Shown here piece by piece: positions 8,073 to 16,356 of a DNA stretch of 64,000 bases. The DNA is taken from contig PABP01000008.1 of NCBI GenBank assembly GCA_002699585.1, positions 86,471-150,470 of the forward strand, given 5' to 3'. Under the pieces are notes generated by a model. It was not told the DNA's origin, did not search any database, and was given only the letters and a program-made list of their open reading frames with translations. Both the position numbers and the translations under genes were made by a program. The stretch comes from Anaerolineaceae bacterium. Its GTDB lineage: Bacteria > Chloroflexota > Anaerolineae > Aggregatilineales > Phototrophicaceae. How positions within the stretch are numbered: the stretch's first letter is position 1; each line of letters opens with the position of its first letter.

Positions 8073-8438
8073 ATGGACCCGCAGATTGCCAATGCATTAG
8101 AACATGATCGCGTGATTGACATCACCACAAAAGGCCGCAAAAGTGGCCAGCCACGCAAGATTGAAATCTGGTTCCATAATGTAGATGGCCAGATATACAT
8201 TACGGGCACACCCGGCACGCGCGATTGGTACGCCAACATGGTCGAGAATAATGCTATTACATTTCATCTGAAGCAGAGCGCCCAGGTTGATATTCCAGCG
8301 ACAGTCGAACCGATCACGGAGCCGGAAGCTCGCTGGCCAATCCTCAAGCAGATTACAAGCCGGGTAGGACATGCCGATGACATCGACCGCTGGATGACGG
8401 ATAGCCCGCTGGTGCGCGTCCATCTCAAGTTGGATTAA
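8073..8438 (+). CDS. Deazaflavin/FMN-dependent nitroreductase-family protein, copy 1
   Basis: A 121-residue split-barrel protein. The motif VIDITTKGRKSGQPRKIEIW and IYITGTPGTRDWYANMVEN are typical of the DUF385/Ddn family (nitroreductase/quinone reductase, F420 or FMN dependent). AGGGAAG upstream gives a good ribosome site. It is followed after three bases by a close paralogue with the same segments, a tandem duplication. Substrate unknown. Confidence 0.8.
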   Translation: MDPQIANALEHDRVIDITTKGRKSGQPRKIEIWFHNVDGQIYITGTPGTRDWYANMVENNAITFHLKQSAQVDIPATVEPITEPEARWPILKQITSRVGHADDIDRWMTDSPLVRVHLKLD

Positions 8439-8441
8439 GCC

Positions 8442-8816
8442 GTGATGCACGAACAAATCGCCCAGGCATTAACCCAGGATCGCGTCATCGACATCACCAC
8501 GGTAGGCCGCAAGAGTGGCCAACCGCGCCGCTTTGAAATCTGGTTTTACAATATTGACGGTGCGATTTATATTGCAGGCTTGCCCGGTACGCGCGACTGG
8601 TACGCCAATATGGTCGCTCATCCGCAGATCACGTTTCATCTAAAAGAAAGTACCCAGGCGGATATTCCGGCGACGGTTGAACCCATCATCGACCCGCAGG
8701 CGCGGCGTCCTATCCTGACGCATATCGCCCAGGAATGGGGCAAAACGGACCGTCTTGAAGAATGGGTAGCCAATGGACCGCTGGTGCGCGTCCATCTTGC
8801 GCTGGATTCGCTATAA
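8442..8816 (+). CDS. Deazaflavin/FMN-dependent nitroreductase-family protein, copy 2
   Basis: Paralogue of the preceding gene (VIDITTVGRKSGQPRRFEIW, IYIAGLPGTRDWYANMVAH), alignable along its whole length. Begins GTGATG; either GTG 8442 or ATG 8445 could serve, with no strong Shine-Dalgarno, so translation probably depends on ribosomes finishing copy 1 three bases upstream. The two proteins may form a heterodimer, since this split-barrel fold often builds dimers; that is inference. Confidence 0.8.
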   Translation: MMHEQIAQALTQDRVIDITTVGRKSGQPRRFEIWFYNIDGAIYIAGLPGTRDWYANMVAHPQITFHLKESTQADIPATVEPIIDPQARRPILTHIAQEWGKTDRLEEWVANGPLVRVHLALDSL

Positions 8817-8874
8817 TTTTGAACAACACCTTAACCACGATACCTGTAACTACCCAACCTGAAAGAGACGAGTT

Positions 8875-10419
8875 ATGCCCTCTATGATCGAACGAATTGG
8901 CCAGATGCTTTACGTTGGTTTCCGTGGCCTGACAGCACCCGATTATATTCTGGAATGGTTGAGCGAAGGCCGCGTAGGGGGCATTATTTTGTTCGCCCGC
9001 AATGTGGATACGCCGCAGCAGCTTGCCGACCTGACCGCTTCCTTACATGCGGCGGCTAAAACGCCCATTCTGGTGTGCATCGACCAGGAAGGTGGCAGCG
9101 TTTCCCGGTTGCGCAAGCTGTTTGCGGAAAGCCCTGGATCGATGGCTCTCAGTTCATCAGCCAATGCGGAGGACATCACCGAGCGTATGGCGGTTGTGTT
9201 GGGTTCGGAATTACGTGCATTGGGCATCAACTGGGATTACGCGCCAGTGGTCGATGTCACCTACAACGCCGATAATCCGACTGTCGGTACGCGCTCCTTC
9301 GGCACAGAACCTGAGCGCATTGGTGAGTTGGCTTCGGCGATGGTGCGCGGCTTACAGCAAGAGGGGGTCGCGGCTTGTGCCAAACACTTCCCTGGCCTGG
9401 GTGACACCGCCATCGACACCCACGTCGCGCTGGCCCACATTGACCAAACGGTCGAGCACTTGCTGGAAGTTGATTTGCAACCCTATCGCCAGGTGATTGA
9501 CACGGGTATCGCCAGCATTATGACGACGCATACCATCTTCACCGAGTTGGATGCAGATTACCCGGCGACCCTTAGCCCGGTCATTATTCAAAAGCTCATC
9601 CGTGACAAGTTGGGTTTCCAGGGCATGGTATGCAGCGATTGCATGGAGATGAAAGCCATTGCCGATAACTACGGCAAGGGGGAATCGGCTGTATTGGGGG
9701 CGCTGGCTGGCCTGGATGCGATTCTCATTTCACATACGCGCTCGCATCAGGAAGAAGCCATGCAAGCGCTCTATGATGCTTTCGAAAGTGGTCGCCTGAG
9801 CGAAGCTATTGTCGATGCAGCCAACGAGCGCATCGCCGCCATGAAAGCTGCCTATGGCATCACGCTGCCGTTAGACATTAGCGGCATTGCGTCAGAAGAG
9901 CACAAGCAGGTTGGCTTAGAAGCGGCTCGTGCTGGGGTGGTCATGCTGCGCCAGGACCAGAGCGTGTTCCCGCTGCGTGACGCCGGACATGTCGGCCTGA
10001 TTGAATTTGCTTCGATCATCGACAGTGAAGTCGTGGAGCAGGGCGGCCTGACTGGGTTAGCGAATGCCGTTGAGGAAAAAGCGCCGTTTGTGACGACCAT
10101 CTCGTTGATGTCGCGTGATAATGCCCCGGAAAAAGTGGAATCGGCGTTGGACTTAGCCGCTGAAGCCAATGTGCTCATCCTGGTGACACGCAATGCTCAT
10201 CTGAGCGAGGAGCAGCGCGAGTTAGCGCTTAAGCTGGCAGATGCTTCACAGCGACTGGTCGTGTTGTGCCTGCGCAACCCGTATGATGCGGCCCTGTTCC
10301 CGCAGGCCGGGACGGTCGTTTGTACATCCGGCGATTCCACGCCGTCGCTGGTGGCTGTCATGGAAGCCCTGCAAGGCGAGTTTGAACCAACGGGCAAGCT
10401 CCCGGTTGAAGTTGGATAA
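8875..10419 (+). CDS. nagZ: Glycoside hydrolase family 3, NagZ-like beta-N-acetylhexosaminidase
   Basis: A 514-residue GH3 enzyme without signal peptide. GGIILFARNVDTPQQLADLT and CIDQEGGSVSRLR (about residue 68) mark the TIM barrel; KHFPGLGDTAIDTH (about 169-182) carries the Asp-His dyad loop specific to NagZ-type N-acetylglucosaminidases; the nucleophile Asp lies in CSDCMEMKAI (about residue 253). Residues after 340 form the GH3 C-terminal domain. The loop reads KHFPGLG where most homologues have KHFPGHG. It would remove GlcNAc from muropeptides. AmiE-like, MurK-like and MurQ genes at 13.9-17.2 kb support a role in wall recycling. Confidence 0.85.
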   Translation: MPSMIERIGQMLYVGFRGLTAPDYILEWLSEGRVGGIILFARNVDTPQQLADLTASLHAAAKTPILVCIDQEGGSVSRLRKLFAESPGSMALSSSANAEDITERMAVVLGSELRALGINWDYAPVVDVTYNADNPTVGTRSFGTEPERIGELASAMVRGLQQEGVAACAKHFPGLGDTAIDTHVALAHIDQTVEHLLEVDLQPYRQVIDTGIASIMTTHTIFTELDADYPATLSPVIIQKLIRDKLGFQGMVCSDCMEMKAIADNYGKGESAVLGALAGLDAILISHTRSHQEEAMQALYDAFESGRLSEAIVDAANERIAAMKAAYGITLPLDISGIASEEHKQVGLEAARAGVVMLRQDQSVFPLRDAGHVGLIEFASIIDSEVVEQGGLTGLANAVEEKAPFVTTISLMSRDNAPEKVESALDLAAEANVLILVTRNAHLSEEQRELALKLADASQRLVVLCLRNPYDAALFPQAGTVVCTSGDSTPSLVAVMEALQGEFEPTGKLPVEVG

Positions 10420-10457
10420 ACTTGGCACTCGACTATGATTGCTATGTGAGCTACATT

Positions 10458-10487
10458 AGCCCCTTGTGACCCATAAGGGGCTTTTTT
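10458..10487 (+). terminator. Terminator hairpin abutting the MFS start codon
   Basis: AGCCCCTT, 9-base loop, AAGGGGCT, then six T. The ATG of the next gene begins at 10488, immediately after the T-run. It would end the nagZ transcript; how the MFS gene is then translated is discussed in the findings. Confidence 0.8.
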
Positions 10488-11687
10488 ATGCATATCTCGC
10501 GCAATGTCAATCTGCTGGGTTGGTTCAACTTCTGGACTGACTTCCGGCCCTATGCACCCATCGCCATTTTGTACTTCGCGGAGGTATCCGGGTCGTATGC
10601 GTTGGGTATGAGCATTTTTAGTACTGTGATGCTGGCCCAGGCCATTTTTGAAGTGCCAACAGGCATTTTGTCTGATCGTGTGGGGCGTAAGATGACCATG
10701 GTCTACGGGGCCGGGGCGGCAGTAATCGGCATGGTGTTTTATGCGATTGGCGGCACGTACCTGGCGCTGGTAGTTGGCGCGATATTCGAGGGTTTGGCGC
10801 GGTCGTTTTACAGCGGCAATAACGAAGCGTTGCTGTTCGATACGGTCACAGAGATGGGCGAGCGCGGCAGCTATCAAGAGTATCTGGGAAAGACTTCGTC
10901 CATGTTCCAATTCGCGCTGGCGATTTCTGCGGTATTGGGCAGCCTGATGGCAGCCATATCTTTTCGCATAGTCATGTGGGTATCGGTGATACCGATGATA
11001 CTGGCCTTTATCGTCAGCCTACGCCTGATCGAACCGAGCTTGCACAGCGCCAAAACGGGCAACGTCTACAGCCACCTCGCGCAGGCCTTCAAGCACTTTT
11101 TACACAATCCCCGTTTACGCCTGTTGAGCATCGCCAACATCCTCAGCTACGCGATAGGGGAGGCGTCCTGGCTGTTTCGCTCAGCGTTCATTGAACTGCT
11201 GTGGCCAGTATGGGCGATTGGCCTCTCGCAGATGGTCAGCAACATGGGCGCGGCCATCAGCTTCTACTTTGCTGGGCCACTTCTCAAACGTTTTGGGGAG
11301 TTCAAGCTGCTTGTGGGTGGGGCCATCCTGAGCGATATTATCAATATTATTAGCCTGCTGATGGCCAATGTATTCTCTCCAGCGCTGATGGCTCTCAACT
11401 CCATTTTCTTCGGCGTCAATACGGTCGCTAAGGGCAATCTGGTGCAGCAGGAGTTCAGTGACGAGCAGCGGGCGACGATGGGGTCACTCAACAGCTTTGC
11501 GGGAAGCTTGGCATTTGCTGTATTTTCATTTTTGCTGGGGGCTGTCGCAGATCAGTTTGGTGTGATCGCGGCACTAGTAGGATCCACATTATTGGCCTTC
11601 ATTCCGATTGCGCTTTATGCCTATGTGCTGCGCCCTCGCAAAAATCAGCAGGCAAACATCAGCCCGGAACCGAGCGTCGGCAAATAG
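10488..11687 (+). CDS. MFS transporter
   Basis: A 399-residue major facilitator with about twelve hydrophobic segments. The family loop between helices 2 and 3 is clear (GILSDRVGRKMTMVYGAGAA). LGWFNFWTDFRPYAPIAILY at the N-terminus is the conserved start of a bacterial MFS subgroup. Substrate not predictable; the MerR regulator downstream with a GyrI-like domain would fit a drug exporter. The ATG follows a terminator T-run with no Shine-Dalgarno, so either the mRNA is leaderless or the start is inefficient. The next in-frame Met comes after the first helices, so no better start exists. Confidence 0.85.
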   Translation: MHISRNVNLLGWFNFWTDFRPYAPIAILYFAEVSGSYALGMSIFSTVMLAQAIFEVPTGILSDRVGRKMTMVYGAGAAVIGMVFYAIGGTYLALVVGAIFEGLARSFYSGNNEALLFDTVTEMGERGSYQEYLGKTSSMFQFALAISAVLGSLMAAISFRIVMWVSVIPMILAFIVSLRLIEPSLHSAKTGNVYSHLAQAFKHFLHNPRLRLLSIANILSYAIGEASWLFRSAFIELLWPVWAIGLSQMVSNMGAAISFYFAGPLLKRFGEFKLLVGGAILSDIINIISLLMANVFSPALMALNSIFFGVNTVAKGNLVQQEFSDEQRATMGSLNSFAGSLAFAVFSFLLGAVADQFGVIAALVGSTLLAFIPIALYAYVLRPRKNQQANISPEPSVGK

Positions 11688-11704
11688 CTCACAAAAACTC
11701 GTGC

Positions 11705-11735
11705 TTGACCTTCAAGCCCCTTGAAGGTTTACAGT
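11705..11735 (+). promoter_or_regulatory. MerR-type promoter with 19-bp spacer and palindromic operator
   Basis: -35 TTGACC (11705-11710) and -10 TACAGT (11730-11735) are 19 bases apart, and the spacer holds the palindrome ACCTTCAAG-CCC-CTTGAAGGT (11708-11728). An overlong spacer with a dyad between the boxes is the hallmark of promoters twisted open by MerR activators, here most likely autoactivation of the gene starting at 11762. Confidence 0.88.
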
Positions 11736-11761
11736 AGGTATATCAGCACGAGGGGTAGCCC

Positions 11762-12601
11762 ATGTTCAAAATTGGCGATTTTGCCGTCATTGCTCAGGTT
11801 CCAGCCAGCCAGTTACGCTACTACGATGACATCGGCCTGTTTAAGCCCAGCCACATCGACCCGCAGAATGGCTATCGTTACTATGCGATTGAGCAGCTTA
11901 CGGACCTCAACCGCATTATTGCGCTCAAAAACCTGGGCCTATCACTGGATGATGTGCGTCACATGCTGGCCAACCACATCGCCAACACGGATATTCGGCA
12001 TCTGTTGGAAACCAAAAAAGCAGAAATCGAGCGGCGGCTAGAAGAAGACAAAGCGCGGCTGCGGCAAGTCGAGGTGCGCCTGAACCTATTGGAGCAGGGC
12101 ATCGTGCCGTCAACGCAGCCGGTGATCGTCAAGCCGGTTGGCGCTCTGCGCTACCTGGCCCTGAAGCGCGTTTCGCTCGATCAGGAGCGCTTTGTCGCGG
12201 AGTTCACTCACATATACGATGCCATCCACGAAATCGACATCCCCGACCGAAGTTACTGCACCTGTATCGCCCATAATGCGGGCTACGAGCCAGACGGCTT
12301 GCATTGGGAATTGGGCTTCTATGTGGGGACATCTGCGCCGGAAAACTTGGCAATTAGCGAGCAGATTTGCTTGCAGCGCACGGACCTGCCTGCTGCCGAT
12401 CATATGGCGTCGATCATGCATGTGGGGTCGCTAGCCAGCGGTGGAATGGCATATGCAGCCCTCAGCCAGTGGATTGCGTTCCATGAGTACCGCATATGCG
12501 GCCCATTCCGCGAGATTTTCCTAGTAGCGAACGCTCCGCTAGACGTCACGGCATCCTGGGTGATGGAAGTTCAAGTTCCGATCAATATAGAAATCACATA
12601 A
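11762..12601 (+). CDS. MerR family regulator with GyrI-like effector domain
   Basis: A 279-residue protein. The winged HTH is clear (MFKIGDFAVIAQVPASQLRY, YDDIGLFKPSHIDPQNGYRY), then a dimerising coiled coil (residues about 78-118), then a GyrI/BmrR-type small-molecule binding domain. GAGGGG precedes the ATG. Regulators of this plan respond to lipophilic cations and drugs and usually activate an exporter. The obvious candidate target is the MFS gene upstream, but only this gene has the MerR-type promoter, so control of other genes is inferred. Confidence 0.9.
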   Translation: MFKIGDFAVIAQVPASQLRYYDDIGLFKPSHIDPQNGYRYYAIEQLTDLNRIIALKNLGLSLDDVRHMLANHIANTDIRHLLETKKAEIERRLEEDKARLRQVEVRLNLLEQGIVPSTQPVIVKPVGALRYLALKRVSLDQERFVAEFTHIYDAIHEIDIPDRSYCTCIAHNAGYEPDGLHWELGFYVGTSAPENLAISEQICLQRTDLPAADHMASIMHVGSLASGGMAYAALSQWIAFHEYRICGPFREIFLVANAPLDVTASWVMEVQVPINIEIT

Positions 12602-12628
12602 GACAAAAATTTCATAGGGAGGTTCCAA

Positions 12629-13084
12629 ATGGAAGTGACTGAATTTTCGGAAATTCAGGTAGAGTTCGACGCGCGTGTACGCGCCATGATTTACTGCAAT
12701 TTGGCGACGGTTGATCGCCAGACGCGGCCCCGTTCGCGGATTGTGCATCCGGTGTGGGAAGGCGAAATAGGCTGGGTGACGAGTCGGCGTTATGCGCATA
12801 AAGCGCGCCATCTGGAGCATAACCCGCATGTGTCGGTGGCGTATGTTGGCGATCTGGTGAAGCCCGTCTACGTCGATTGTGTCGCCGCATGGGAAGATGA
12901 CCCTGATGAGAAGGCACGCGTCTGGGAGTATCTCAAAGCAACACCTGCTCCTTATGGCTTTGACCCGGCGACCTTGTTCAGTTCGCTGGATGATCCCAAG
13001 TATGGTCTGCTGAAGCTGATACCCTGGCGCATTGAGCTGCCGACGATGCCGACATCGACGCTAATCTGGCGTCATCCAGCCTAG
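12629..13084 (+). CDS. Pyridoxamine 5'-phosphate oxidase family protein
   Basis: A 151-residue split-barrel flavoprotein-type protein: MIYCNLATVDRQTRPRSRIV and VTSRRYAHKARHLEHNPHVS are characteristic of the PPOX class with FMN-binding Arg/Lys. GGGAGG lies seven bases before the ATG. It follows the MerR gene by 27 bases and may be transcribed from the same MerR-type promoter. True activity unknown; members include heme- and F420-utilising reductases. Confidence 0.8.
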   Translation: MEVTEFSEIQVEFDARVRAMIYCNLATVDRQTRPRSRIVHPVWEGEIGWVTSRRYAHKARHLEHNPHVSVAYVGDLVKPVYVDCVAAWEDDPDEKARVWEYLKATPAPYGFDPATLFSSLDDPKYGLLKLIPWRIELPTMPTSTLIWRHPA

Positions 13085-13278
13085 TTTGTGTATGGTTTTT
13101 TGCAAAGTCGATGGGGTAGGTAGATCGTGAGACTTTTATCAACACAACAACTATATTTTACCGCGTAGCTATGGATCAGACCACAAATTGGGGGGATTTG
13201 GAGGCATCAATTGGCATATGATGAGGGGGCATTGCAATGCGCGTAACTGCGATACATATGCACCCGAAAGAGAACAAC

Positions 13279-13779
13279 ATGACGACCCAAACGTTTACTC
13301 TCCAACCCATCGGCTCGGTTGAAGCCGATACCACCGGATTCACACTCAAAATTGACGAAGCTTATCGAGAAGGGCTGCTGGGCCTCGACCAATTCAGCCA
13401 TGTGATCGTCTTCTGGTGGGGTGATCAATCCGATACGGAGCAGGCGCGGGCGACGCTGACCGAAAAACTGTACTATGCTGATGACATCGAAGCGGGGGTG
13501 TTCGCTTGTCGCACGCCCAATCGACCGAATCCTGTTTTGATGACGGTGTGCGCTATTCTGCACATCGACGCCGTGGCAGGGACGATTGTTGTGCCATATC
13601 TGGATGCCGAAGATGGCACGCCCATTATCGACCTTAAGCCCTATATTGGTATGTCGGATCGTGTGAAAACCTTGACGCCATCGTCCTGGTTCCAGGGGTG
13701 GCCGCAGTGGATTGCTGAAAAAGAAGGGGATATGCCTGACTGGGTTATGGCCAAGCTCATGAACATTCCTGACGCCTAA
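13279..13779 (+). CDS. TrmO/TsaA-family tRNA methyltransferase-like protein
   Basis: About 166 residues. TFTLQPIGSVEAD is the typical start of the TrmO (YaeB/VirR) beta-barrel; GVFACRTPNRPNPVLMTVCA matches the SAM-binding RPNPI motif, and VVPYLDAEDGTPIIDLKPYI is the conserved D-x-TPI-DLKPY block. TrmO methylates N6 of threonylcarbamoyladenosine 37 in tRNA. ATG 13279 (AAAGAG upstream) is chosen over ATG 13237, because the extra 14 residues precede the domain's first strand. The active-site segment ends in VLMT rather than the usual IGLS, so the enzyme may be diverged. Confidence 0.82.
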   Translation: MTTQTFTLQPIGSVEADTTGFTLKIDEAYREGLLGLDQFSHVIVFWWGDQSDTEQARATLTEKLYYADDIEAGVFACRTPNRPNPVLMTVCAILHIDAVAGTIVVPYLDAEDGTPIIDLKPYIGMSDRVKTLTPSSWFQGWPQWIAEKEGDMPDWVMAKLMNIPDA

Positions 13780-13805
13780 CGATCATTAGCGAAGAGATCT
13801 TCATA

Positions 13806-13833
13806 CCTTCCTCCAAATGGAGGAAGGTTGTTT
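13806..13833 (+). terminator. Terminator after the TrmO-like gene
   Basis: CCTTCCTCC-AAAT-GGAGGAAGG followed by TTGTTT, 27 bases past the stop. The arm sequence resembles the module B hairpin of the GACCCC repeat family. Confidence 0.75.
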
Positions 13834-13932
13834 CAAAATTGCATGGAGAGGTCCTAAGTCCAACGCTAGCATGCCGGGTTCAGGTAGGTAAGAATAGGTG
13901 CACTTATCTTATTTATCCTGTGAGCCTAACCT

Positions 13933-15180
13933 ATGTCTGAACCCGCATCGCAACCGAACGAAATGCGCACCAATTCGTTGTCATCAAGCACCAATGCCGC
14001 CTTGAACGCTGTCCTCGCTGAGCACCTGGGTGAAACCTTCCCGGCAGTCGCACTGGCTGTCTATCACCGGGGCAGCGTCATCGTCGAATCCGCATGGGGG
14101 TATCTGGACCCCATCACGGAAATTCCGCTGACGAGTGATGCGCTATTTGACATGGCTTCCGTGACGAAACTGTTCACGACGACGGCTATGTTGTCGTTGC
14201 TGAGTGAGCGCAAAGCCGATTTGCAGACGCCACTTGTCGAGATTGTGCCGGAATTTGGGGCTATATCGCCGCGTGGCATTGATGGTGGGCAGGACCCGCA
14301 CAGCAAAAAACATCTGCCGACACCACGGGAATTGGCTGATGTGCAGGTCGACCCGGCACAGGTGACGCTGTTCCATTTATTAACACATACTAGCGGGCTG
14401 CCGCCCTGGCGCGATGTCTTCAACGCAGCCGGCCTTGCGCCGATGCCCCCCAATGTGCCCGATCCTATTGACCAACCCACGCGCTGGCAACATGGTCTGG
14501 AAGCCATGTGCCAGTACCAGTTTGTCGGTGAGCCGGATGGCGTGGTACGTTATAGCGATATTGGCTTGATGCTACTTGGTGAAGCGGCGACCCGCTTGCA
14601 TGGTACGCTCAGCCAGCTTGAACCCATGATTCAGGAGCGTGTATTAGATAAGCTCGGTCTGAGTGATGCCATGTTCAACCCGGTGCGCAGTGGACGCGCC
14701 ACGCAGATGCAGACGGTTCCCACGGAAATTGATGCAACCTGGCGCAAACGCCGCGCCTGGGGTGAGGTCCATGACGAGAATGCTTGCGGTCTGGGCGGGA
14801 TCGCGGGCCACGCTGGCTTGTTCGCTACGGCCAGTGCCATTGCGGAGTTCGGTCAGGCGTGGCTGGATGGGGCAGGTGCCTTTGGCATTACTCCTGAACT
14901 GGCGCAGCAGTCCAAGCAGCAGCAAGCCAGCACCGATGGCAACCCGCGCGGATTGGGCTTCCTGCTGAAATCAAAAGAGGGCAGTTCCGCTGGGGATGTG
15001 TTCAGCGATAGCAGCTATGGTCATACTGGGTTTACGGGCACGTCCATGTGGATTGACCCGGAGCGCGAGCTTGTGGTGGCGTTACTGACCAATCGCGTGT
15101 ATCCAGGTCGCGAGAAACCCGGTATCCATGCTTTCCGCCGCGCCATGCATGATCTACTGGCGCGTGAGGTTGACGGCTAG
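13933..15180 (+). CDS. Beta-lactamase family serine hydrolase, AmiE-like muramyl amidase candidate
   Basis: A 415-residue penicillin-binding/beta-lactamase fold enzyme. Catalytic motifs: SVTK (Ser76, Lys79), YSD (Tyr207) and HTG (His364). Length and motif order match the family of Bacillus AmiE (YbbE), an N-acetylmuramyl-L-alanine amidase of this fold that lies in the murQ-nagZ cluster there. Here nagZ lies 3.5 kb upstream and murK/murQ just downstream, so a role in cutting peptides off muramic acid is a reasonable inference. Unlike the Bacillus enzyme there is no signal peptide, so the reaction would be cytoplasmic. Could also be an esterase of the same fold. Confidence 0.75.
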   Translation: MSEPASQPNEMRTNSLSSSTNAALNAVLAEHLGETFPAVALAVYHRGSVIVESAWGYLDPITEIPLTSDALFDMASVTKLFTTTAMLSLLSERKADLQTPLVEIVPEFGAISPRGIDGGQDPHSKKHLPTPRELADVQVDPAQVTLFHLLTHTSGLPPWRDVFNAAGLAPMPPNVPDPIDQPTRWQHGLEAMCQYQFVGEPDGVVRYSDIGLMLLGEAATRLHGTLSQLEPMIQERVLDKLGLSDAMFNPVRSGRATQMQTVPTEIDATWRKRRAWGEVHDENACGLGGIAGHAGLFATASAIAEFGQAWLDGAGAFGITPELAQQSKQQQASTDGNPRGLGFLLKSKEGSSAGDVFSDSSYGHTGFTGTSMWIDPERELVVALLTNRVYPGREKPGIHAFRRAMHDLLAREVDG

Positions 15181-15226
15181 TAAGGTTATAATAAAATTCA
15201 TACTGAGTAATCGATCAAGGTGTTTT

Positions 15227-15336
15227 GACCCCTATCCTCATTCCTTCCCCCATGAGGTGGAAGGATGCCTTTCTTAGCCCATTGGTAGCAAGATAAGTCC
15301 CCTCACATCATGGGAAGGGGATTTAGGGGCGGGGTC
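15227..15336 (-). repeat. GACCCC repeat, full-length 110-bp copy
   Basis: Starts GACCCCTATCCTCATTCC and ends GGGGCGGGGTC, so the two ends are inverted repeats. Read on the minus strand it shows module A, a linker and module B (CATCCTTCC...GGAAGG hairpin), matching the copies at 35151 and 48414. Confidence 0.75.
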
Positions 15337-15429
15337 TTTGAAGACAAACATCCAATTGAAGCTGTTGTGCCACCAGATGAGAGTGACGTGCCCTAGAGCA
15401 TGTCAGACCATTTTCAAGAAAGATAGCAT

Positions 15430-16356
15430 ATGTCCTATTATATGGGGATTGATGGCGGCGGCAGCGGCATGCGCGTTGTCATCATTGACGCAGCGCGCAT
15501 GGTTATCACGCGCATAGAAGCCGATTCCGCGAACCCAAGCAGCCTTGGCCTGGAAGAATCCACGCGGCGCATTCAGGCGGCGATGACCCAGGCTTTGAAA
15601 CAGGCTAATCTGGCTGCTGATGCGATTGTGGCGGCAGGCATCGGCATTGCCGGGGCCGCTGAGGAACATTCCAGGCCGTGGTTGACGAGTACCGCCCAGG
15701 CCATTTTGCCAGCAGCCACTATCATTCCTAGCAGCGATGTTGAAGTGGCACTGGTGGGGGCACATGGCGCGCGCAGCGGGGGACTGCTCATCGCCGGGAC
15801 GGGAAGCATCATCGCCGGCATCAACAACGACAATAAGCTGGTTCGGCTGGGGGGCTGGGGCTACATCTTCGGTGATGAGGGCAGCGGCTTCTGGATTGGC
15901 AACCAGGCATTGATAGCCGCAACACGCGCTTTCGATCAGCAAGGGCCGCCGACGGTGCTGCTTGAGCGCATTATGGCCCATCGCCAGATTACCAACCCCT
16001 ACGATCTGATCCAGTGGGTGTATCGTGGTCCCAAAGTGCCTGTGCGCGAAATCGCGGCCCTTGTACCGATTGTGTTACAGGCAGCCAACGAAGGCGATAC
16101 GCTTGCCCAGCAGATTGTTGAAGTCGCGGCCAGAGAACTGGCGCTTCTGGCAGAGACGCTTATGAAGCGCACCGGCCTAACTGCTGCCGACCTCAAATTC
16201 GCGGGCAGCCTGATTACCAACGACAACGACATCAGCCAGCGCCTCTGTGAGCGACTCTCGCTTGCGGCGATTCCGCAGGCCCAATATGAACCCGTTATGG
16301 GGGCGGCGCTGCTGGCCCTCTACGCTGACCAACCTGGGAGTGAACATGCAAACTGA
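15430..16356 (+). CDS. BadF/BcrA-type amino-sugar kinase (MurK/NagK-like)
   Basis: A 308-residue ASKHA-fold kinase. The phosphate-1 motif MGIDGGGSGMRVVIID, the adenosine region GTGSIIAGINNDNKLVRLGG and GYIFGDEGSGFWIG match N-acetylglucosamine kinases of the BadF family. Members such as clostridial MurK phosphorylate both MurNAc and GlcNAc at C6. The gene overlaps murQ by 11 bases, and MurQ needs MurNAc 6-phosphate, so the most economical reading is a MurNAc (and perhaps GlcNAc) kinase feeding MurQ. Confidence 0.85.
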   Translation: MSYYMGIDGGGSGMRVVIIDAARMVITRIEADSANPSSLGLEESTRRIQAAMTQALKQANLAADAIVAAGIGIAGAAEEHSRPWLTSTAQAILPAATIIPSSDVEVALVGAHGARSGGLLIAGTGSIIAGINNDNKLVRLGGWGYIFGDEGSGFWIGNQALIAATRAFDQQGPPTVLLERIMAHRQITNPYDLIQWVYRGPKVPVREIAALVPIVLQAANEGDTLAQQIVEVAARELALLAETLMKRTGLTAADLKFAGSLITNDNDISQRLCERLSLAAIPQAQYEPVMGAALLALYADQPGSEHAN

